From the NCBI GenBank assembly GCA_937897645.1, contig CALCNV010000031.1, forward strand, positions 1-64,000: DNA of 64,000 bases, written 5' to 3'. Position numbers and translations under genes: made by a program. The notes under the pieces are model-generated. The model was not told the DNA's origin and searched no databases. It saw only the letters and a list, made by a program, of their open reading frames with translations. This document shows positions 1 to 6,768 of the stretch, one piece after another. The DNA is from an uncultured Lysobacteraceae bacterium. GTDB lineage: Bacteria; Pseudomonadota; Gammaproteobacteria; Xanthomonadales; Xanthomonadaceae. How positions within the stretch are numbered: position 1 is the stretch's first letter; each line of letters starts with the position of its first letter.

Positions 1-45
1 CTTGGACAACCGCAAAGCTCATTTTGTTCCCTTATTTACTGACTT

Positions 46-372
46 ATGAGTAAAGAGGCGGATCCGCAGGCGTACGCTGATCAAGTGCGCGATGGGTATA
101 TGCCTGGCACGCAAGAGCAAGCGCCGTCTGTGATCACCGTGAACATGCGCGCCGCCAGCACGGTGGTGCAAGAACTGATCGCGCGGGTCTATCCTTACCG
201 GATCAATCCCATCCGCAATTACGCGCGCATCGAGTTCGACCTGGTCGAAGAGGATCACACTGCCAATAGTGAGGACACCTTCACTTCAAATCCAAATCCC
301 GTATTGAGAATGGGATTGACTGCTCCTTTGTTGGGCCTGCCCTACTTGGAGGACTTGCGATGTGGTTCGTAA
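46..372 (+). CDS. C-terminal part of a ThiF/E1-like adenylyltransferase (edge fragment, possibly frameshifted)
   Basis: The 108-residue product resembles the C-terminal tail of the ThiF/HesA-family (E1-like) adenylyltransferases found in bacterial ubiquitin-like operons, with segments such as RDGYMPG, APSVITVNMRAAS, ARVYPYR and PLLGLPYLE. The ATP-binding and catalytic-cysteine parts are not in the window. In the frame of this reading there is a TGA at 40-42, so the ATG at 46 is only a formal start. Frame 3 just upstream reads KLILFPYLL, which would join smoothly to LMSKEAD if one base were skipped near 39-42. The gene may therefore be intact off-window with a frameshift here, or be decayed. 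It overlaps the DUF6527 gene by 13 bases, so the two were built as one operon. The family assignment rests on recognition of the tail only. Confidence 0.5.
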   Translation: MSKEADPQAYADQVRDGYMPGTQEQAPSVITVNMRAASTVVQELIARVYPYRINPIRNYARIEFDLVEEDHTANSEDTFTSNPNPVLRMGLTAPLLGLPYLEDLRCGS

Positions 373-710
373 AAAGATGTCGTGCAGCTTGGGAGTGGCT
401 GAGCTCCCACTGGGGCTATGACCTTCGCGTGGTCGATCTTGCCGGCGAGGAGATACCTGCAGCAATACCAAGCAAGAAACTCATCTGTATGCTGGATGAG
501 GGTGAGCCTTGGGTTGCTGCCATGGCGTGTCCCTGTGGCTGCGGAGATGTGATTGAGCTTATGCTGCTTGAAGGCGCAAAACCCCGGTGGGATTTGATCG
601 TGGACCGAGGCCTCCCCACACTCACCCCTTCCGTGTGGCGCAACGTAGGTTGCCGTTCGCACTTTTGGGTGAAGCGCGGCCACATCCATTGGGTAAGGGC
701 AGCCCGATGA
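360..710 (+). CDS. DUF6527 family protein (metal-binding partner of E1-like proteins)
   Basis: The 116-residue protein has the DUF6527 hallmarks: a CPCGCG cluster (Cys57, Cys59, Cys61), the LPTLTPSV segment, and GCRSHFWVKRGHIHW near the C terminus (Cys98, His101). The conserved Cys/His set suggests one bound metal ion, probably zinc. To my knowledge these proteins occur next to ThiF-family E1-like enzymes and ubiquitin-like proteins in bacterial conjugation operons. Their biochemical activity is not something I can state. A GGAGG about 8 bases upstream supports the ATG at 360. The gene overlaps the E1-like tail upstream, and its stop overlaps the ATG of the membrane protein downstream (ATGA at 707-710), so the three are translationally coupled. 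Confidence 0.75.
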   Translation: MWFVKRCRAAWEWLSSHWGYDLRVVDLAGEEIPAAIPSKKLICMLDEGEPWVAAMACPCGCGDVIELMLLEGAKPRWDLIVDRGLPTLTPSVWRNVGCRSHFWVKRGHIHWVRAAR

Positions 711-1597
711 CCAGCCGCCCGTATCTCGAGCTGCAGACTCGCCCCCAGGTCTTTCTCTGGCTTGCACATGGCCTGCGAGTAGCAGCACCTGTGCTGAGGC
801 GTATTGTCAAAAGTGCCCTGTCACATCTACTAGGCGGTGCGACTCGCTTGATTGCCTGGTGGCAGAAGCAGCTGTGGTCCATGCGGCTATATTCCGCTGG
901 CGGCTTGGTTATGCTCGGCTCGTTAGCGTTCGCGCTGATCGGTGTGACGTATCGCGAACTACCTTCAATTTTGTTCGTTGAAGGCAGCCTCCTGTTGGCC
1001 GCGGGCATATTACACGAGCTCTATAAGGTGCTGCATTGGGTGGTGGCCACTGCCATTGGCAAGGTACTTGTCGCAGGTGTAGCCGCGATGATGGGCGCCC
1101 TTACAGTGGGCATCGCTTCCACAATTGTGAATGACACGACTGGATTTCCCCCCTCCGAATTTCCTTTGACCACGACGTTCTTGGCCCCGCTTACCGCCGG
1201 CTACATCGCCCTGCTTTTGATATTTGCCATGTTCTTCGTGTCAATAGCGGTGAGCGTGGGGTTGGGACTATTTTCCGTTTGCAAGGCGTTGTGCGCTAGC
1301 GGCATCCAAGTTGAGGGAGCGACCGGGCAAATGTTCGGAAGAATGACCGCCGCCATCACTCTCTTGGTCTTGACCATGCATCTATGGAACGAGCACCACA
1401 GCTCTTACGAGTCCGGCTTGGGCGCCACAGCCAGCTGGTTTGCTTACAATTTCGAGATGTATGCGAAAGATCCCTGTGCCCGCAGCAAACAAGAGCGAGT
1501 AAGGCAGATCGGGCCTGGTCAAGCATTGATCGGGAGCGATCGCGACGGCCAACGGGCATTTTTTGTACGTCAATGTGCGCCCTCAGTATTTCGCTAG
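707..1597 (+). CDS. Multi-pass membrane protein of the E1-like/DUF6527 operon
   Basis: The 296-residue protein is not recognisable as a named family. Hydrophobic segments lie at roughly residues 60-80, 108-135, 155-195 (long enough for two helices) and 212-230, so four to five membrane helices are likely. A polar C-terminal tail of about 60 residues carries two cysteines (KDPCARS and VRQCAPS). An in-frame start exists at 587, but the ATG at 707 overlaps the DUF6527 stop codon as ATGA, the usual form of translational coupling, so I take 707 as the true start. In context it is a candidate membrane effector or sensor for the putative ubiquitin-like module. That role is inference only. Confidence 0.7.
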   Translation: MTSRPYLELQTRPQVFLWLAHGLRVAAPVLRRIVKSALSHLLGGATRLIAWWQKQLWSMRLYSAGGLVMLGSLAFALIGVTYRELPSILFVEGSLLLAAGILHELYKVLHWVVATAIGKVLVAGVAAMMGALTVGIASTIVNDTTGFPPSEFPLTTTFLAPLTAGYIALLLIFAMFFVSIAVSVGLGLFSVCKALCASGIQVEGATGQMFGRMTAAITLLVLTMHLWNEHHSSYESGLGATASWFAYNFEMYAKDPCARSKQERVRQIGPGQALIGSDRDGQRAFFVRQCAPSVFR

Positions 1598-1742
1598 GTG
1601 CTCCCGTGTCTGTGCTCCACCACCTTGAGGTAGCCATGACTAACCGCGCCCAGGCCTTCCCGACGCTAAGCAGGCCAGTGGCTACAGAGCCTAGATTGTT
1701 CCAAGCACACTCAATAAAGCGCAGTGCCGAACAAAAGGGCGG

Positions 1743-3491
1743 CTAACCTCGCAAGGCTTCCTCGAGCATTTGCCTGATCACAACATTCTCCAGGCTACTC
1801 ACGATGGGTGAGCTATTGTCAATGTGATCTCTGTAGTGCAACCCCTGGTTATAGATAACTCCCAACAAAAAGCAGACTTCAGGCACTTCGATACCGATGG
1901 ACTGAGCATATTGAAGCTTCTTTGTCGTGCCATTTGCGTCCAAAAACGCTTGTGCCTTCAAGGGGTCTGCAATCTTTCCGTAAACGCTCTTCTCAATTGC
2001 TACGCGCGCATAGCAGCTCACTGCGAAAGGATCATAGCTATCTTCCCGCTTTTGATACTTTCTCCACTCCCCAACGGTGAATGCGTGAAACTTCCGCGAG
2101 TCTCCCCATGCCTCTAGAAGCCCGAGGGCCTGAAAGGCTGGACCGATGTCGATGTGTTCGGGATGATGGTGCAGGTAACAGCGACTAATATCGTCCTTCA
2201 CCGCTATCTCTTCGCGCTTTAGGATCAGGCGGCGCATATGATCCCGAACAACCGCCTTGCTTTTGGCTAGAAAATAGACTTTCTGGTCAGCAAATGTGTA
2301 GTTGCGGAACGCCTGAGGGTTTAGGTGAGTAAAGATCAAAGGATAGATTCGAATACCTCGGCTTTTCACCTCTTTGATAAGATTTGAAATGTAATATTGC
2401 GCTGCCACCAAATTGGCGTCGTCTAGGTAATCGAAGATCTCGTCGACGATCAGCAGAACGTCGCGCCTGCCTATCCGCTGCCTGACGCGTTGAACCTGTG
2501 CAGCAAACGACAGCGAATCCCGCTGGCCATTGGAGACCATGCCGGGATTGGGGAAGTCCACCACCAGCCGTCCTCCCTTCTCTGAGGGTTTAACGCTTTT
2601 CCAAGTGGTATCGAATGCGGTGATCAGCTGTGTAAAGGCTGCTTTGTCTCCAAGATAAGTTGCATATTCACAAGCAGCCTTGAACCGGGCAGCATCCTGA
2701 TGGGCCAGCTCGCAGATTTGCCAAGCGCCTAGCAAAAGCTCGATGCGAGGCCTGACCACAGGCCTGGCCAATGCGAGCAGATCAGCCAGAGACTTCACAC
2801 ATTCCACCGCTTCCAACTCGCCAGACACCTCCGCATTAGCTCGCGCCAGCACATCCGCCGCCGTGCCAGGCCAGCTATTGATCCGCAGCTTGATGCCCGC
2901 CAGAGCAGCCGACGCTTTGGCGCCAGTGAATTTTGCTATCGTGACTCTGCTGGTTAGGAGCTGGGAGGCGAGGGTCGCGCATTGCAGGTCGAGCTCGATG
3001 CTAGAGAGGCACTTTCCGTTGGCACCGAACTCGCGTCGCACCGCAGGGGCGCTGTATCCGAAGGTTGCCTTCGTCGGAATTTTGTTGACCAGCACAATTT
3101 CATCCAGCTTCATCCGCGCCGTACCGGTGCTGAATTTACCCATATTCTTGATTACGGCCTTAGGGCGTAGCTTGCTATTGATGACATGTACATCTAGCTG
3201 CGCACTGAGTGTGTTGGACACCTCATCGGCGTGATAGTCCGCGGCAACACCATCTTGGCCGAGTATTTGAACCGTCAGTTTAGGCTTGTTGGCTGGGTTG
3301 CCTAAATGCGCATGCTCTTCATCCAGCTTCAAGCGATTAGCATTGAGGCTGAGGAAGGCTGTAGTAATCGATGTCTTACCAAATCCATTGGGAGCCACCA
3401 GAAGCGAGGGCTTATTGGGAAATATCTTATCGATGATCTCAATATTCTTGGCGCCTTTTACATTCTCAACCTTGATCTTGGTAATCGCCAC
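1743..3491 (-). CDS. SMC/RecF-like AAA ATPase, putative defence protein
   Basis: The 582-residue protein has an N-terminal beta-strand start (ITKIKVENVKG) typical of RecF/SMC-like ATPases and a Walker A at residues 33-41 (APNGFGKTS). An ABC-type signature (MVSNGQRDSLSF) and a Walker B with catalytic acid (DVLLIVDEIFDYLD) follow in the second half. The middle region is short and helical instead of a long coiled coil. The C-terminal third (about 430-582) matches no nuclease that I recognise. It starts 48 bases after the small zinc-binding protein gene, with which it forms a two-gene unit convergent to the membrane protein gene. ATPases of this shape in islands often belong to antiphage or anti-plasmid systems; the function here is inferred from context only. 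Confidence 0.8.
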   Translation of the reverse strand: MAITKIKVENVKGAKNIEIIDKIFPNKPSLLVAPNGFGKTSITTAFLSLNANRLKLDEEHAHLGNPANKPKLTVQILGQDGVAADYHADEVSNTLSAQLDVHVINSKLRPKAVIKNMGKFSTGTARMKLDEIVLVNKIPTKATFGYSAPAVRREFGANGKCLSSIELDLQCATLASQLLTSRVTIAKFTGAKASAALAGIKLRINSWPGTAADVLARANAEVSGELEAVECVKSLADLLALARPVVRPRIELLLGAWQICELAHQDAARFKAACEYATYLGDKAAFTQLITAFDTTWKSVKPSEKGGRLVVDFPNPGMVSNGQRDSLSFAAQVQRVRQRIGRRDVLLIVDEIFDYLDDANLVAAQYYISNLIKEVKSRGIRIYPLIFTHLNPQAFRNYTFADQKVYFLAKSKAVVRDHMRRLILKREEIAVKDDISRCYLHHHPEHIDIGPAFQALGLLEAWGDSRKFHAFTVGEWRKYQKREDSYDPFAVSCYARVAIEKSVYGKIADPLKAQAFLDANGTTKKLQYAQSIGIEVPEVCFLLGVIYNQGLHYRDHIDNSSPIVSSLENVVIRQMLEEALRG

Positions 3492-3539
3492 CGCTTCTAT
3501 CCTTGCTGATCATCGTTTGATGCGTATCAGCCAGTGTAT

Positions 3540-3761
3540 CTAAGGAAGATCCTTAATGATCTGGGACAGGTGATCCTGTGCCACTTGCAAGATGTCGGGC
3601 GCACACAATTTGCAGACATTCTTGCGCTGACCAGGCACCTTCTCATAGGCAAAATGGCTCTCCCCAGCCCCGATCTCATGGTCTTTCTTGACATCACACT
3701 TGCGCTTGCGCGCAGCGACCTCAACTCTGAAGTCGCCGATAATATTGCGAACCTTTGCCAT
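3540..3761 (-). CDS. Small Cys/His zinc-binding protein paired with the ATPase
   Basis: The 73-residue protein starts MAKVRNIIGDF. It contains Cys22, His36, Cys50 and Cys53 in a spacing (C-x13-H-x13-C-x2-C) that suggests one treble-clef or PARP-like zinc finger. The stretch GESHFAYE followed by RKNVCKLC is the likely metal site. The open frame extends upstream to 3989, but that part runs into an inverted-repeat element. The ATG at 3761 has a good ribosome-binding site (GGAGAG), so the short form is chosen. It is the first gene of a unit with the ATPase. It could be a nucleic-acid or ligand-recognition subunit; that is inference. Confidence 0.65.
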   Translation of the reverse strand: MAKVRNIIGDFRVEVAARKRKCDVKKDHEIGAGESHFAYEKVPGQRKNVCKLCAPDILQVAQDHLSQIIKDLP

Positions 3762-3867
3762 ATGACTCTCCAGTACCAGTTGCACACCAACGTCTTGGCC
3801 ACGCCTCCAACGACAGCAGCGCAGCGGCCCCAGACCATTGTCCGGTCTCAACTGCAACTTGGGAAAG

Positions 3868-4006
3868 GTAAATAATTCACACAAGCTGGTTATGCGTCTG
3901 ACAAAGCCGGACACCCAACTGCTGAAGCCCTTGTGGTGCTTGCCTTTGGCCATCGCCGACGGCACCGGGCAGTAACTCGCAAGGCGCACATGTGTGAATT
4001 ATTTAC
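3868..4006. repeat. MITE-like element with perfect 16-bp terminal inverted repeats
   Basis: GTAAATAATTCACACA at 3868-3883 is exactly inverted as TGTGTGAATTATTTAC at 3991-4006, with 107 bases between. The interior has no convincing gene; a 27-codon frame from the ATG at 3892 is too short to support. Most of the 333-bp gap between the zinc-protein gene and the next gene is this element plus a promoter. No clear target-site duplication is visible. It could be a miniature transposable element or a large regulatory palindrome. Confidence 0.6.
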
Positions 4007-4042
4007 GTATCTACGCCTACGGTACTTACCACGCCTCCCACC

Positions 4043-4070
4043 TTGACAGCGCTCATTCCCCTGCTATCAC
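4043..4070 (+). promoter_or_regulatory. Sigma-70-like promoter for the 82-residue orphan gene
   Basis: A TTGACA box at 4043-4048 is followed after 16 bases by TATCAC at 4065-4070. It lies 25 bases upstream of the start at 4095. Confidence 0.4.
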
Positions 4071-4094
4071 AAGGCCACATCGTTGGGGAATGAA

Positions 4095-4343
4095 ATGAAG
4101 ATCGAGAAGTTCTGGAACCAAGCTTTCTTGGCAGCCCTGACACGACTGCCTGCCGCTGAAGCAAAAGAAGAAGCGGATCTAGCCACAGAGCTGTGTATAG
4201 AGAAATGGCACACACTGAGATATGCGTGGAGCCGTCCAAGCGTCATTAAGTGGAAAGATCAGGAGATTTCCGACGTGATCTTGTCAGAGGCGCCGCCCAT
4301 AGTCACCGAACACGCCGAGATCGCCTCCCAGGAGAGCTGCTAG
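4095..4343 (+). CDS. Small orphan island protein, 82 residues
   Basis: The product begins MKIEKFWNQAF and is a charged, probably helical protein with two cysteines (ELCIEKWH and the C-terminal QESC). I recall similar short proteins on prophages and islands of xanthomonads but know no function. The ATG at 4095 follows a GGGGA motif at good spacing; an alternative in-frame start exists at 4083. The gene is convergent with and overlaps the next gene by about 40 bases, which is unusual and weakens one of the two. Confidence 0.5.
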   Translation: MKIEKFWNQAFLAALTRLPAAEAKEEADLATELCIEKWHTLRYAWSRPSVIKWKDQEISDVILSEAPPIVTEHAEIASQESC

Positions 4344-4809
4344 ATTTTTTGTTCGGCTCTAATGTGATGCCTCCATATAATTCTGGATGGTCGCGTGAGA
4401 TCACGCACTTCCAATCAGATCGAATGAGTTGACGCGTCATCTTGACTGGTTCTTGCCCCCTGAGATCTATTAGATCGATTCGACAGGATTGCACCCCGCT
4501 CGTGTCGCTGGTGGTATGAGCATCAAAACCCTCCTCGAGGAATTTTTCTGGGACCTCTTCGCTCTCGAGCTTATAAAAAACTTTGTTGGTTCCATCTTCA
4601 AACCAATGCGACACTGCAGCGGCATCGTCGCCAGCAAACAACATTCGAACATCACCGATGACCAGCCATACTTGGAAGCACCCCTTTGGCTGAGGCTCGA
4701 CAGGCACATTGCACTCATCGAGTGCCGTCACCCTGATGATGACAACTCCACTGGCGGCGGCAACTACCTGAGAGACAGAATGCTCTTGGCCACTGTTGTT
4801 CAATTTCAC
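4303..4809 (-). CDS. Hypothetical protein, 168 residues
   Basis: The product is not recognised. It starts with GTG at 4809 behind an AGGGA motif. It has a beta-rich look in the first 120 residues (VVIIRVTALDECNV, CFQVWLVIGDVRMLF) and ends in a basic, serine-rich tail. Codon use and base composition match the other AT-richer island genes, not the backbone. It lies between the recombinase gene and the orphan gene at 4095, overlapping the latter tail to tail. No signal peptide or membrane helix is evident. Confidence 0.45.
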   Translation of the reverse strand: MKLNNSGQEHSVSQVVAAASGVVIIRVTALDECNVPVEPQPKGCFQVWLVIGDVRMLFAGDDAAAVSHWFEDGTNKVFYKLESEEVPEKFLEEGFDAHTTSDTSGVQSCRIDLIDLRGQEPVKMTRQLIRSDWKCVISRDHPELYGGITLEPNKKSSSSPGRRSRRVR

Positions 4810-4886
4810 TTGTCCCTAAATTCTGCATTTGTTAAATGCACTAGCAACCGTTATTGGCTCGCCGACTAAAGCCCTTGCGAATCTTC

Positions 4887-6488
4887 TTATGGATGAAAAC
4901 TCCCCGGATCCGCCAGCGCTTCCGCAAACTGTCCCCGCTCATACTTCACCAACACCACAGGCGGCTTAAATTTGGCCAGCGTCCGCACCCGCTTGGGGAG
5001 CGTGGCGGTCTGTGCAATGTGGATGTAGTGCTTTTCCAGGGTGGGCGCCTGTCCCTGGACCGCGTGCCCCGTCAGCAGGGCAATGTCAGCCGAGGGCACA
5101 TTTTTTTCCGCCAAGTGGGTGGAGAGCGTGTGGCGGAAAGAATGGAAGGCCGTGCCCTTCTCGATCCCGAAGGTTTTGGTATAGGCGCCGAACTGCTTTG
5201 AGAGTTGCGTGCCGTAGCCCTTGCCGTTGGGCGTGCCATCATCCTTCGTGCCCACGGGCAGATGTGGGAACAGCCGTGGATGACCGGTTGCTTTCATGTC
5301 CTCGACGAAGTCCAGAAAGCCCGCGTCCAGGAGGGGTTTGGCCAAGGGCAGGAAGCGAATGCTCGACTGGTTCTTGATCTTTTGGCCGCGCGATTTTTTC
5401 CATAGAAACACGCCCCACACCCCTGCAATTTGTCGCACATCGTCCAGGTGGATCTGGGCGACTTCGTTGACGCGCGCCCCGGAATACAGACCGATCATGG
5501 GGGCCCACCAGCGGTGCGGAAATTCCCGGGCCCACTCGGTAAAGGTGGCCGGCTCAAACATCGCGACCAGCTCTTCGTTGGTGAAGGGCCTGCCGGTTTC
5601 CAGATCAGTGGACGTATCGATATCGGCTTTCAAGCCATTGAGCGGGTTCTTGTTCAACTGATCCACGCCCACCAGTCCATTCAGGAAGGACCCGAGTTTT
5701 TGCTTGTGCTTGTTCAGGGTGTGCGGTGAGGGCTCGGGCACCTGGTTGGCCTTGCCCCATTCGAGGATGTCCCGCTCCGACATGCCCCGGAACTGCGGTT
5801 TGACGCCGGCATGGGCGGGCCACCAGCGCACCTCGTCTAGGAATTTGCGCACATGGTCGACCTTGATCTGCCTGACCGTGATATCACCTGTGGTCGCCAG
5901 GAACAGGCGCAGGGAGTGGCGACTTTCAGAGATGGTGTCGTCGGATAGCTTCCTGCGGGTCATGTCACCTAGGTGGCTCGTGATCGCTTCTGAGAGCAGC
6001 GGGGAGTCCTCAACCGGCGCGCTAGGCGCAGGCGGCGCCGGAATAACTGCCGGGGGCTGGATTGCCACCGTGCTTGCCTGTTCAGCTATGAGGGCCCGCG
6101 CGAATTTCAGGAATTCCTCACCATCGGCCGGGCCGTCGACCTGGATCTCCCCTAAATCGACATTCCCAATCCGGACACCTTTTGCGACCCAGTTCGGGAG
6201 GCCGTGCGCCTGATTCCCGTCGTTGCCAGACTCCGGCCTCCTCGCCTTCCGCCGAGCCTCTTCCTGCAGCTTTTTGACATCGACCATGCAGGTGCCCCTC
6301 CTGAGCGCGTCGAACGCCTTGGAGAGTGACACAGCCAGCACCGCAGCGACTAGACGTGCATCGTCCCCCTGGTAGCCCCGCAGCGACCGGACAAGGAACC
6401 GGGAGCCCACATGGGCACGCAGGTCAGAGGGCACCCGGAAGCGGACATACAGGCCACTTGGGCGGGTCAGAAAAAGGGGTTTTGGCAT
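4887..6488 (-). CDS. Tyrosine recombinase / integrase of the island
   Basis: The 533-residue protein catalyses site-specific integration and excision. The catalytic domain shows Arg339 (YSGARVNEVAQIHL), His449-x-x-Arg452 (HSFRHTLSTHLA), His475 (LLTGHAV) and the nucleophile Tyr488 (EKHYIH). A SAM-like core-binding domain lies at about 165-285 and an N-terminal arm-binding-like part at 1-70 (TRPSGLYVRFRVP). A proline/alanine-rich linker lies at about 140-162. The gene lies about 100 bases from the 3' end of tRNA-Gly(CCC) and marks the right border of the island. The ATG at 6488 precedes PKPLFLTRPSG, a common start in this family. Confidence 0.93.
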   Translation of the reverse strand: MPKPLFLTRPSGLYVRFRVPSDLRAHVGSRFLVRSLRGYQGDDARLVAAVLAVSLSKAFDALRRGTCMVDVKKLQEEARRKARRPESGNDGNQAHGLPNWVAKGVRIGNVDLGEIQVDGPADGEEFLKFARALIAEQASTVAIQPPAVIPAPPAPSAPVEDSPLLSEAITSHLGDMTRRKLSDDTISESRHSLRLFLATTGDITVRQIKVDHVRKFLDEVRWWPAHAGVKPQFRGMSERDILEWGKANQVPEPSPHTLNKHKQKLGSFLNGLVGVDQLNKNPLNGLKADIDTSTDLETGRPFTNEELVAMFEPATFTEWAREFPHRWWAPMIGLYSGARVNEVAQIHLDDVRQIAGVWGVFLWKKSRGQKIKNQSSIRFLPLAKPLLDAGFLDFVEDMKATGHPRLFPHLPVGTKDDGTPNGKGYGTQLSKQFGAYTKTFGIEKGTAFHSFRHTLSTHLAEKNVPSADIALLTGHAVQGQAPTLEKHYIHIAQTATLPKRVRTLAKFKPPVVLVKYERGQFAEALADPGSFHP

Positions 6489-6490
6489 GG

Positions 6491-6513
6491 AAACGATACC
6501 TCAAACGATACCT
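6491..6513. repeat. Tandem AAACGATACCT direct repeats, possible recombinase arm sites
   Basis: AAACGATACCT occurs at 6491-6501 and again at 6503-6513, immediately upstream of the recombinase start and between it and the tRNA attachment site. Short direct repeats here are typical of arm-type integrase or directionality-factor binding sites; this function is inferred. Confidence 0.45.
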
Positions 6514-6592
6514 GGGAGGGATCGCTTTAGGTTTCGTGCTGCCTTTAATATGTCCTTATTTTTCAGTAAGTTGCGACTGAAAGCAGGATTGC

Positions 6593-6666
6593 TGGAGCGG
6601 GTGAAGGGAATCGAACCCTCGTCAGTAGCTTGGGAAGCTACAGCTCTACCATTGAGCTACACCCGC
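6593..6666 (-). tRNA. tRNA-Gly (anticodon CCC)
   Basis: On the minus strand the acceptor stem GCGGGTG pairs with CACCCGC. The D-arm is GCTCAATGGTAGAGC, and the anticodon stem GTAGC/GCTAC encloses the loop TTCCCAA, giving anticodon CCC. The T-arm carries GGTTCGATTCC. The CCA end is encoded (TGG at 6593-6595 on the plus strand). Its 3' end faces the recombinase gene and is the probable attachment site of the island. Confidence 0.95.
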
Positions 6667-6705
6667 GATACGCGTGCCGGGAGTCTATTCCGCGCACAAG
6701 CCCAC

Positions 6706-6741
6706 ACGCAAACGGGGCGCCTTGCGGCGCCCCGTTTGCGT
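6706..6741 (-). terminator. Strong hairpin terminator after the esterase gene
   Basis: A perfect 16-bp stem (ACGCAAACGGGGCGCC and its complement) with loop TTGC lies between the esterase stop and the tRNA gene. There is no long T-run on either side, so it may act as a bidirectional barrier. Confidence 0.6.
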
Positions 6742-6768
6742 AGCAACAACGTGCGCAAGGTTGGCGGG

